From assembly GCF_019457535.1 (NCBI RefSeq), contig NZ_CP080417.1, forward strand, positions 3,038,001 through 3,102,000: a DNA stretch of 64,000 nucleotides, read 5' to 3'. The DNA comes from Shewanella halotolerans. GTDB taxonomy: Bacteria > Pseudomonadota > Gammaproteobacteria > Enterobacterales > Shewanellaceae. The notes under the pieces were generated by a model. The model worked only from the letters and a program-made list of their open reading frames with translations, had not been told where the DNA came from and did no database searches. Of this stretch, positions 35,085-42,458 are shown in pieces (the stretch's first letter is position 1; every line of letters begins with the position of its first letter). The translations under genes and the position numbers were made by a program.

Positions 35085-35707
35085 TGCTTAACCCCTTTAA
35101 TCTGGACATCTCCCTGACCCTGGCTGCTGTAACGAATAAGCTTGCCATCCTGGGCGACCACCTTCTCAGACAGGCTAAGGTAGTCCGCCAGCTCGGCCTG
35201 ACTCACACTCGCCGCTGCGACCGAAACCACACGGTTGTTAGTTACATTAACGATACGGCTGTTTACCACCACACCATCAGGCTTAAGGCTCATGGTTGAC
35301 ACCAATACGTGCTCTACCGGCAGATCCGCTGGTAGTTGGCGCCAGTCGCGGGTCAGCAGCAGCTCACCTTGATCTGTCACCCTAACGTTCTCGCCCACGT
35401 TCAGATCCACCAGATTAAACTGATGATCATGCATGGCCGCGATCAGCCCCTGTTGTATCTGTAACCCCAAGGCGTTAGTCGACTTGAGGTTATCCAGCAA
35501 CACAGGCGTCGCCACCAGCAGGGGCTGCTTAGGCGTCAACTGATCGTTCTGGCGCACCAATTCATTTGCCAACTGCTGAGTCAGATGCATCACAGATGAA
35601 CTCGCTGGCAAACTATTGCCGGTCTGCAAGGTTGGCGTGGCGGGCTCATTTGCCGCGCAGGCCCCCAATAGCAACAGGGAAGATATTATCAAAGCATTTC
35701 GCATCAT
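35081..35707 (-). CDS. flgO: FlgO, outer-membrane lipoprotein of the flagellar H ring
   Basis: FlgO works with FlgP and FlgT at the outer membrane end of sodium-type or sheathed polar flagella. The start at 35707 gives 208 residues and a clean lipoprotein signal (MMRNALIISSLLLLGAC, Cys at 17); the frame to 35776 has no signal at its N terminus. The FlgO domain contains LTQQLANELVRQNDQLTPKQ and ALGLQIQQGLIAAMHDHQFN. A sigma54 promoter lies about 95 bases upstream. Confidence 0.92.
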   Translation of the reverse strand: MMRNALIISSLLLLGACAANEPATPTLQTGNSLPASSSVMHLTQQLANELVRQNDQLTPKQPLLVATPVLLDNLKSTNALGLQIQQGLIAAMHDHQFNLVDLNVGENVRVTDQGELLLTRDWRQLPADLPVEHVLVSTMSLKPDGVVVNSRIVNVTNNRVVSVAAASVSQAELADYLSLSEKVVAQDGKLIRYSSQGQGDVQIKGVKQ

Positions 35708-35798
35708 GATGTCCCATGGTTTTCGATATTGACCCAGGCCAATATACCCACTTGGCTGCGCCATAATTTCGGCCAACCAAACCTATTGGCAATTATGC

Positions 35799-35814
35799 AG
35801 CAATATATATGCCA
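35799..35814 (-). promoter_or_regulatory. sigma54 promoter for flgOP
   Basis: The minus strand reads TGGCATATATATTGCT, matching the -24/-12 consensus with one change. It is about 95 bases upstream of the flgO start at 35707. Confidence 0.78.
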
Positions 35815-35940
35815 TAAGCTTAGCATTGTTCGATTTACACCTATTAGGGTTAACCTCAAGTATTGGGCTCACACTTGGCGAATCCTGAAGGACTGATTGG
35901 CGTTCGTCATCCTACTTTTCAGCAAATGACCTGACGGTGG

Positions 35941-36000
35941 CCAACTTTGGCTAACTTTGGCTAACTTTGACTAACTTTGACTGACTTTAACCAACTCAGG
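35941..36000. repeat. 10-bp tandem repeat, six units
   Basis: Six head-to-tail 10-bp units: CCAACTTTGG, CTAACTTTGG, CTAACTTTGA, CTAACTTTGA, CTGACTTTAA, CCAACTCAGG. The period is close to one DNA helical turn and the array lies between the divergent flgO and flgT promoters. Confidence 0.92.
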
Positions 36001-36069
36001 CATAGATATTGCTTTGAGTCTAACTAATCAATGGGAACATGAGAATGGGCGCAAAAACTGTCAGCATTT

Positions 36070-36085
36070 TGGCACCAGCTACGCG
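36070..36085 (+). promoter_or_regulatory. candidate sigma54 promoter for flgT
   Basis: TGGCACCAGCTACGCG has a perfect -24 box and the -12 GC at the correct distance, but the -12 box is ACGC instead of TTGC. It lies 33-48 bases before the flgT ATG. Confidence 0.5.
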
Positions 36086-36117
36086 CTAGATAAACCGGCT
36101 CAGTTGAGACAGATACA

Positions 36118-37278
36118 ATGAAACGAATTCAATTACTATTGCTGTTACTCGCCGCCTTTAACACTCAGGTGATGGCTCAGTGGCTTGAGGCCCAGGGCGA
36201 AGCCAAGATCATCAACGGCAATATCACCCAGGCGCGAGAAGATGCCATAGCGCAGGCGCTGAGCTATGTCACTTTGCAATCGGGTGGCCAGTTTACCAGC
36301 ATGCAGCAGACTCAGAACGGTCAGCTAACCCAGACCCAGTTCTCGATGTCGCAGCAGGCCGAGGCCGGCCGCGTCGAGCTTATCAGCGAGCGTATCCAGG
36401 GCGATACCCTCAGCGTCAACCTAAGAGTCGATGTACTGCAAAACGCTAAGGTACAGACCTGTGGGATGAGTCAACTCAAGGCGGCCATCCTGGTGCCCCA
36501 GGCGCAAATTGCCGATCGTAGCCAACTCAGATATGGCAACCTTGGCAACTTCGAGAAAGCCCTGTCGGAGAAGCTCGGCAGCATCATCGCCCGCGAGGGT
36601 AAGGCGAGTTTCGCCCATGTTCATGCCAACGAACGACTCGATATCGAGCAGTCATTGATCGACATCCGCGGTTATCGCCTCCCCAGCTGGCTTAGCGAGA
36701 TCACCGACAGCCAATACATTCTGCTGCCGGAGATCATCGACATCTCCACCGAGCCGGTCGAAGCCAGTCTGTTTGGCCTCTGGGGTAGCTATCCTCAGCG
36801 CCAGTTTCAGCTACGTCTATCTCTGTATCATGGCATCAGCGGCGAGCAGATCTGGAGTGAGTACTACGACGCCCCTGCCCCATGGGAATTTGAACGCCAA
36901 GCGACGATACCGGCCCAAAGCAACCGTTTTTGGGCATCCAGCTATGGTAAGAACATCGAAATGCTGCTGACCCAGGCCAGCGAAGATATCGACAAAGTGC
37001 TCGACTGCCGCCCGTTACTTGGGCAGGTAGTCTCCCGCGTCGACAACCGGGTTATCATCAACCTGGGGCGCAATCATGGCGTGAAAGTTGGGGATAAATT
37101 CCAACTGGTGCTACAGCAGAATCTGCCGGATCGCCTGGATAACATGCGGGCGGTCGCCAGCGAATCTCGAGCCCAAATCACCATAGATCAGGTGACCCAG
37201 GAAAGCGCCACCGCCCTGCTGCAAGGCGCCAATGGTGCAATCAACATACAAATTAACGACATCGCGATGAAAATCTAA
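36118..37278 (+). CDS. flgT: FlgT, flagellar H-ring/T-ring assembly protein
   Basis: FlgT forms the outer H ring around the basal body and is needed for the sodium-type motor stator ring in Vibrio. The 386-residue protein has a signal peptide (MKRIQLLLLLLAAFNTQVMA) and three parts seen in FlgT: an N-terminal domain (GEAKIINGNITQAREDAIAQ), a middle domain (QYILLPEIIDISTEP), and a C-terminal beta domain (VSRVDNRVIINLGRNHGVKV). It is the last flagellar structural gene before the tRNA. Confidence 0.93.
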   Translation: MKRIQLLLLLLAAFNTQVMAQWLEAQGEAKIINGNITQAREDAIAQALSYVTLQSGGQFTSMQQTQNGQLTQTQFSMSQQAEAGRVELISERIQGDTLSVNLRVDVLQNAKVQTCGMSQLKAAILVPQAQIADRSQLRYGNLGNFEKALSEKLGSIIAREGKASFAHVHANERLDIEQSLIDIRGYRLPSWLSEITDSQYILLPEIIDISTEPVEASLFGLWGSYPQRQFQLRLSLYHGISGEQIWSEYYDAPAPWEFERQATIPAQSNRFWASSYGKNIEMLLTQASEDIDKVLDCRPLLGQVVSRVDNRVIINLGRNHGVKVGDKFQLVLQQNLPDRLDNMRAVASESRAQITIDQVTQESATALLQGANGAINIQINDIAMKI

Positions 37279-37300
37279 CTTAATTAGTGCACTAATTAAG
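37279..37300. repeat. 22-bp perfect palindrome after flgT
   Basis: A perfect palindrome with half-site CTTAATTAGTG begins right at the end of flgT. It is AT-rich and has no following U-tract, so it is a poor terminator and might be a protein binding site. Function unknown. Confidence 0.6.
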
Positions 37301-37317
37301 CAACTAAATCTAAAGCC

Positions 37318-37345
37318 TTTTCATCGCGATGAAAAACAGTATAAT
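37318..37345 (+). promoter_or_regulatory. putative sigma70 promoter for tRNA-Arg
   Basis: A perfect TATAAT -10 box (37340-37345) lies 9 bases before the tRNA. TTTTCA at 37318-37323 is a weak -35 with 16-base spacing. The -35 region lies inside an 18-bp perfect palindrome (half-site TTTTCATCG, 37318-37335). Confidence 0.6.
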
Positions 37346-37354
37346 CACTTGCGT

Positions 37355-37430
37355 CTCCCTATAGCTCAACAGGATAGAGCAGTCGCCTCCTAAGCGATCG
37401 ATCGGGGTTCGAGTCCCTGTGGGGAGACCA
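37355..37430 (+). tRNA. tRNA-Arg (anticodon CCT)
   Basis: A 76-base cloverleaf with encoded CCA end. The acceptor arms CTCCCTA and TGGGGAG pair fully (with one G-T), the anticodon stem is GTCGC/GCGAT with loop CTCCTAA, giving anticodon CCT at 37389-37391 that reads AGG, and the T arm is CGGGG/TTCGAGT/CCCTG. It marks the boundary between the flagellar genes and the glycosylation island. Confidence 0.96.
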
Positions 37431-37480
37431 GTTAGTGAACTAGCCTAATAAATGAAGCATGACTTCGAGGGACAGTGTCA

Positions 37481-38809
37481 ATGACTGAGCTTTTTAATGC
37501 CAATCTCAACATCATCAGCCAACGTTGGCCTATCATTGCCTCTGCACTTCAACAAGTATCATTCGACCATCTCGACGCAGCACTCGTAACCGGCCAGAAT
37601 CAAACCATTAGTGTTAACGGTATTCAGCTCAGTAGTCGCCATGACAGACTAGCCGAAGCAAGACTCTTGATCGATACCCTACTCCAAGAGACCCAAACGG
37701 TTACCCTGTATGGCATAGGTATGGGTGATGTACCCAGCCTGCTGATCGATAATCCTCAATATAGCCAGATCAAAGTATGCATCTTAAACTTAGCTGTATT
37801 CGCCTTAGTGCTAGCCTATACGGATCAGAGTGAATGGTTAAATCACCCAAGTGTGAGCCTATCCCTTAACCCCGACGCCAGACTGGATTACCCCTATATC
37901 GCGATTACCCCCGAACTCTCACTTTGCGACGAGGCCCACGCTAGACTAAGGGATCTATTGGTCATAGAGCTAAACCAAGATTTTGCCAATAAGCGACATA
38001 GGCTTGATGACCCTTTAACCCAGGAAAGGTTTAAGTGTAATGAGGCGCTTATCATCAAAGATCCCGATGCCGCCTCGCTGATTGAGACGATGAGAACCGA
38101 TGAGGCCATTGTCATAGGTAGCGGCCCTTCCCTTGAAGAGCACTATGGCTACCTCAAAGCACTCAGTAAACAACCCAATAAGCCTGTGATGATTGCAGCC
38201 GATACGGCGCTCAGGGGGCTAATCCACAACGGCATCAGACCCGATATCGTCGTCACCGTGGACAGCCTCATCGATAGCTATCATCTTCCGCTCGAGGATA
38301 CCGACGGCATTAAGCTGATGTATTTTCCCAAGGCAAACCCAAGAGTATTGGAAAACTGGCAAGGGCCTAGGTACATTGCCTATGGACAGAGCAATGTCTA
38401 CGACGCCTTGGCTCAGCAATACCCCAAGTTGAGACTCTATATCAGTGGTAGCGTCATTCACCCTGCCATAGATTTAGCGGTTAATTTGAAGGCTAAGCAG
38501 GTCACCTTATTTGGCTGCGACTTTGGCTATTGCAACGACAAGAGCCATGCTTTTTGGAGCACTCACTCATTCAGGCTAGAGAATGACGATGCTAAGGCTT
38601 GGGTGTCGGCTGTCGATAACATAAGGAAAACCGCTCAACACTGGGTGCTAGATGGTCATGGCAATCGAATAACAACAGACCTAAATCTAAGAGCCTACCT
38701 GAGGTATTTGGAGCTCTACATCACTCGTCATCCGCAAGTCAGCTTCTATCGCGCGAGCCTCTCTGGCGCCGATATACAGGGCACCGAATATAAGGAGCCG
38801 AACGCATGA
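37481..38809 (+). CDS. Maf-family flagellin glycosyltransferase 1 (DUF115)
   Basis: Maf proteins transfer nonulosonic acids such as pseudaminic or legionaminic acid to flagellin. The 442-residue protein (from ATG 37481; a GTG at 37475 is possible) has the DUF115/MptE-like domain in its middle (about residues 200-340) with AIVIGSGPSLEEHYGYL, VMIAADTALRGLIHNGIRPD and VTLFGCDFGYCNDKSHAFW. It begins 51 bases after the tRNA and overlaps the next small gene by 4 bases. The exact sugar is not known from the sequence. Confidence 0.88.
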   Translation: MTELFNANLNIISQRWPIIASALQQVSFDHLDAALVTGQNQTISVNGIQLSSRHDRLAEARLLIDTLLQETQTVTLYGIGMGDVPSLLIDNPQYSQIKVCILNLAVFALVLAYTDQSEWLNHPSVSLSLNPDARLDYPYIAITPELSLCDEAHARLRDLLVIELNQDFANKRHRLDDPLTQERFKCNEALIIKDPDAASLIETMRTDEAIVIGSGPSLEEHYGYLKALSKQPNKPVMIAADTALRGLIHNGIRPDIVVTVDSLIDSYHLPLEDTDGIKLMYFPKANPRVLENWQGPRYIAYGQSNVYDALAQQYPKLRLYISGSVIHPAIDLAVNLKAKQVTLFGCDFGYCNDKSHAFWSTHSFRLENDDAKAWVSAVDNIRKTAQHWVLDGHGNRITTDLNLRAYLRYLELYITRHPQVSFYRASLSGADIQGTEYKEPNA

Positions 38810-39045
38810 AGATGGTCGAATCTTTTATTAACACGGCCCATCTTTTCCGCTTAGGCCACGAAGCTGAAGCCTCGGTGGCACTACGCCAATGCATAGACGA
38901 GATGGAAAAACACTACCCTGAAATAATTCGACAGTCATCATTCGGCCAGATACTCTCGCCGATGCTGCAAGCTCAAGAAAGGCAGGACTGGCTCGCACTG
39001 GCAGATTATTTAGAATATGAATTACCCCAGCTATTTAAGTTGTAA
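38806..39045 (+). CDS. Small unknown protein coupled to maf1
   Basis: A 79-residue, mostly helical acidic protein (ASVALRQCIDEMEKHYPEII, LALADYLEYELPQLFKL). The start overlaps the stop of maf1 by ATGA, which argues it is real and co-translated. I recognise no domain; the helical pairs could be a partial TPR-like fold. It might be an accessory or partner of the Maf enzyme, but that is only position-based. Confidence 0.65.
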   Translation: MKMVESFINTAHLFRLGHEAEASVALRQCIDEMEKHYPEIIRQSSFGQILSPMLQAQERQDWLALADYLEYELPQLFKL

Positions 39046-39113
39046 TACTCTGTTTAAAAGCAGTTATTATCAAATTCACATTATTAACACTAACCAATAT
39101 ATTGCGGGCCATT

Positions 39114-39986
39114 ATGACAACACAAGCACCTATATTCATTGCCGAGGTTTCGAGTAACCATCATAGAGATCTGAACAGGTGTTTCGAATTTATCAAGGCA
39201 TCGGCAGAAATAGGCTGTGATGCGGTAAAGTTTCAACTGTTTAAAATCGATCAACTATTTGCCCCCGAAATCCTTGATCGAAGCGAGATGCATAGAGCAC
39301 GAAAGCAGTGGGAGTTACCCGTTAGTTTTCTACCCGAGCTTAAACGGTGTTGCGACAGCTATGGCATTCAATTTTCGTGTACGCCTTTTTACTTAGATGC
39401 AGTCAAAGAACTGGCACCCTATGTCGATTTTTATAAAATCGCCTCCTATGAATTACTATGGGACGATTTGCTTATCGCCTGCGCAAGAACCGGTAAGCCT
39501 GTAATAATCTCTGCCGGCATGGCAAACCTGGAGGAGATCGATCACGCCATCGCGACCCTGCAAGAGGCGGGATGTCAGCAGATCACGCTGCTACACTGCG
39601 TTTCAGCCTACCCCACTCCAATGGCAGACTGTAACCTTGCAGTACTAGGCACTTTCCGGGAACGCTATGGCGTCAAGGTCGGTTGGTCTGATCATAGCGT
39701 TCAACCGACCGTCATCCGCCGCGCCGTCAATCGTTGGCAAGCAGATTGCATTGAGTTTCACATAGATCTCGACGAACAGGGTGCTGAATACGCCGTCGGC
39801 CACTGCTGGCTACCTCAACAAATACAGTCGGTAATAGCAGAATGCCGCGAAGCCGAGCTTATCGATGGTAAGAGCGACAAACTGCTAGCCCCCAGCGAAG
39901 CCCCAGATCGTGACTGGCGCGCCGATCCCAAAGATGGTTTGAGACCGCTAAGACACATCAGAAATACTTTTGGAGTTAATGAATGA
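39114..39986 (+). CDS. NeuB/SpsE-like nonulosonate synthase, short form
   Basis: NeuB-family enzymes condense phosphoenolpyruvate with a 6-carbon amino sugar to make a 9-carbon nonulosonic acid. The 290-residue product shows the TIM-barrel pattern: IFIAEVSSNHHRDLNRCFEF, GCDAVKFQLFK, VIISAGMANLEEIDHAI, LLHCVSAYPTPMADCNLAVL, VGWSDHS and CIEFHIDLDEQGAEYAVGHC. The usual EKHF motif reads EFHI. The protein ends about where the C-terminal SAF/antifreeze domain of ordinary NeuB/PseI (about 340 residues) would begin, and that domain is missing. It overlaps the next gene by 4 bases. The substrate is inferred. Confidence 0.8.
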   Translation: MTTQAPIFIAEVSSNHHRDLNRCFEFIKASAEIGCDAVKFQLFKIDQLFAPEILDRSEMHRARKQWELPVSFLPELKRCCDSYGIQFSCTPFYLDAVKELAPYVDFYKIASYELLWDDLLIACARTGKPVIISAGMANLEEIDHAIATLQEAGCQQITLLHCVSAYPTPMADCNLAVLGTFRERYGVKVGWSDHSVQPTVIRRAVNRWQADCIEFHIDLDEQGAEYAVGHCWLPQQIQSVIAECREAELIDGKSDKLLAPSEAPDRDWRADPKDGLRPLRHIRNTFGVNE

Positions 39987-41722
39987 ACCACCCTGTCATC
40001 AAGGTTGCAGCCGACGCCGTTATTCACTTCTTAGCCAGCCAAGGGATACGTTCGCTGCACAATTACCCCGGCGGAACCATAGCGCCATTACTAGATGCCT
40101 GCGGCCGTTTTGGTATCAAGGTTTTTACTTCCAAACACGAACAGGGGGCTGGCTATGCAGCATTGGCACAAGCCAAACTCACCGGCCTTCCAGGAGTTGT
40201 AGCCGTCACCTCTGGACCAGGTGTCACCAATGTGCTTACGCCGGTTGCCGATGCCTTCTTCGACAGCATTCCGCTTTTAGTCTTCACCGGTCAAGTGGGT
40301 ACCGGCGACTTGACGGCTGACAAACCTGTGCGTCAATCTGGGTTTCAGGAAGTGGATACCCCAGCATTGATGAAGCCCATAACCAAAGCACAGTTTCAGC
40401 CTAAATCTATTGCAGAATTAGTCGCTATCCTCCCCAAAGCCTGGCAAATAGCCTGCGAAGGCCGCAGGGGACCCGTTTCGTTAGATCTACCTATGGATGT
40501 TCAACGCGCGGTATTTGACGATACAATTGAACCTATTGCGACATCGGCCAGAACAGATACTTCGAATGAGAAATTTATTAGCGAATTACTCGAAGCCATT
40601 CAGACAGCTAAACAGCCAGTTATTATCTGTGGCAACGGCATGGCCACTGGCGAACACGCCAGGTTGCTCAGTTCCATTCGCAGTTATTGGCCCGCCCCAG
40701 TGAGTCACAGCCTACTTGGAGTGGGCACGCTCGACTCAGAAGATCCCGGCAGTCTGGGGTTTCATGGGCACACAGGCAGTCAACTGGCAGGTAAAGCCAT
40801 TGCCGATGCCGATCTCTTATTGGTGTTGGGCTCTCGCCTCGATGTACGCCAAACGGGCACCTTAACATCTGAATTCGCCAAACAGGCACGCATCTTCCGG
40901 GTCGATTTTGATGCCAATGAGCTCGAATATAGCCGCATTGCCTATCATAATGGTTTGTGTTCGGAACTGACTCCCGTATTGCAGGCATTGCAACAAGCCT
41001 TGCCAGGTAAACAGATTGCCGATCTCGGTCCTTGGCAAAAAAAGATCGCCAATTGGCGTCAAACTCTGGGGTGGCCTTATCCAACATATCCGGGGGCCGC
41101 ACCTAAAGCAGTACTGGAATACCTGAGCGAAGCACTACCGCAAGAGACCATTGTCACCACTGGCGTCGGCGCGCATCAGCACTGGGTTGCCAGACATTTT
41201 CGCTTTGTCTTGCCGCAACGAAGACTAATGACTTCTGCCGGCCACGGCACCATGGGATACGACTTGCCAACTGCCATAGGCGCAGCCATACATTCTCCGC
41301 AAAGTACAGTACTGTGTGTCGCGGGCGATGGCTCACTGCAGATGAACATTCAAGAACTCGGCATGATTTCCGAGCTAGGGCTCAAGGTCAAAATAGTGGT
41401 GTTAGACAACCACAGACTAGGATTAGTGTCCCAATTCCAGTTAATGAACTGGGAAACCGACACCGCCTGTGGTAACAAGCACTCCCCTGACTTTGCTACC
41501 ATTGCCAAAGGCTACGGCATAAAGGCCATTCACTGTGGCGTAGAAGACGAAGTACAGGCTGCCCTCAAAGCCTTTATCGCATTCGATGGCCCTGTGCTAC
41601 TGCACTTGGAAATAGACCCCAGACATGATGTCGTCCCAATGCTACTTGGCGGCCAGCCTACTCACAAAATGTGGCCCTATTTCGACGCGCAAGGCAATCC
41701 TAAGGAGATGGGTGATGACTAA
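39983..41722 (+). CDS. ThDP-dependent acetolactate-synthase-like enzyme
   Basis: A 579-residue thiamine-diphosphate enzyme of the acetohydroxyacid synthase superfamily. It has the N-terminal PYR domain with catalytic Glu at about residue 53 (TSKHEQGAGYAALAQAK), a central domain, and the C-terminal ThDP-binding motif GDGSLQMNIQELGMISELG ending in VLDN (about 449-478). Context in a sugar cluster, next to a NeuB-like synthase and an SDR, argues against amino-acid synthesis. Related enzymes such as YerE add a two-carbon acetyl unit from pyruvate to a keto-deoxysugar. Its sugar role here is inference. Confidence 0.82.
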   Translation: MNHPVIKVAADAVIHFLASQGIRSLHNYPGGTIAPLLDACGRFGIKVFTSKHEQGAGYAALAQAKLTGLPGVVAVTSGPGVTNVLTPVADAFFDSIPLLVFTGQVGTGDLTADKPVRQSGFQEVDTPALMKPITKAQFQPKSIAELVAILPKAWQIACEGRRGPVSLDLPMDVQRAVFDDTIEPIATSARTDTSNEKFISELLEAIQTAKQPVIICGNGMATGEHARLLSSIRSYWPAPVSHSLLGVGTLDSEDPGSLGFHGHTGSQLAGKAIADADLLLVLGSRLDVRQTGTLTSEFAKQARIFRVDFDANELEYSRIAYHNGLCSELTPVLQALQQALPGKQIADLGPWQKKIANWRQTLGWPYPTYPGAAPKAVLEYLSEALPQETIVTTGVGAHQHWVARHFRFVLPQRRLMTSAGHGTMGYDLPTAIGAAIHSPQSTVLCVAGDGSLQMNIQELGMISELGLKVKIVVLDNHRLGLVSQFQLMNWETDTACGNKHSPDFATIAKGYGIKAIHCGVEDEVQAALKAFIAFDGPVLLHLEIDPRHDVVPMLLGGQPTHKMWPYFDAQGNPKEMGDD

Positions 41723-42449
41723 ACTGGTGTTTATCAGTGGTGGCACTGGTGGGATAGGTACAGGCCTTGTTAAGACATTTGCTAATGAGGGTTATCGGGT
41801 TGCATTCAGCTATTGCCATCAAAAGCAAGCAGCCGAAGCACTGGCAAAAGCTCTCGGTGAGCATGTCGCCGCCTTTGAACTAGACCAATCAAACCCTCTC
41901 AGCATTAAGGGCTGTATCAGTGCTATCGAAGCACACTTCGGCACAGGTATAGATATACTCATCAATAATGGCGCCATCGCCCAGGAAAAGCCCTTCGAGG
42001 AGATCACTCCAGAGGACTTCAGCCAAATGCTGGATACCAACCTCCGGGGGCCATTTCTATTGGCTCAGGCCTGTATTCCATTCATGAGAAACACGGGTTT
42101 TGGCCGCATCATCAACATAGGTTCCGTAGGCGGTCAATGGGGCGGCTTCAATCAGGTGCATTACGCCGCGGCCAAAGCTGGGTTGATCAATTTAACCCAG
42201 TCGATCGCTAAGATTTATTCAAATGTTGGCATACATGCAAACACTATCGCCGTAGGCTTAGTGGCTACAGAGATGACAGCCAATGAACTAAATACCCCGG
42301 CTGGCCAACAAAAAGTTGCTGCTATTCCCGTTGGACGCCTTGGCACCGCTGAAGATATCAGTGGCATAGCATTATTTCTCGCATCTCCCCAGGGCGACTA
42401 TTTGAGTGGCCAAACACTCAATGCCAATGGTGGTATGTACTTCGGTTAA
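41715..42449 (+). CDS. Short-chain dehydrogenase/reductase
   Basis: A 244-residue NAD(P)-dependent oxidoreductase of the FabG-like SDR family. It shows the cofactor motif SGGTGGIGTGLVKTF near residue 7, the NNGA motif (about 80), the catalytic Ser near IINIGSVGGQWGG and YxxxK as YAAAKAG, and the C-terminal DYLSGQTLNANGGMYFG. It overlaps the ThDP gene by 8 bases. Probably it reduces the keto product of a neighbouring sugar enzyme; the true substrate is unknown. Confidence 0.85.
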   Translation: MTKLVFISGGTGGIGTGLVKTFANEGYRVAFSYCHQKQAAEALAKALGEHVAAFELDQSNPLSIKGCISAIEAHFGTGIDILINNGAIAQEKPFEEITPEDFSQMLDTNLRGPFLLAQACIPFMRNTGFGRIINIGSVGGQWGGFNQVHYAAAKAGLINLTQSIAKIYSNVGIHANTIAVGLVATEMTANELNTPAGQQKVAAIPVGRLGTAEDISGIALFLASPQGDYLSGQTLNANGGMYFG

Positions 42450-42458
42450 GGTATCAAG

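Larger units (their letters stand above)
35708..36117. other. flgO-flgT divergent intergenic region
   Basis: A 410-base gap between two divergent flagellar genes. It contains a sigma54 motif pointing to flgO (35799-35814), a six-unit 10-bp tandem repeat (35941-36000) and a candidate sigma54 motif pointing to flgT (36070-36085). The repeat lies between the two promoters. No gene is seen. Confidence 0.7.

Noticed and set aside
39983..41722. Calling the ThDP enzyme a housekeeping acetolactate synthase
   Set aside because: There is no small regulatory subunit or ilv gene nearby, and it sits by 4-8 base overlaps between sugar genes.
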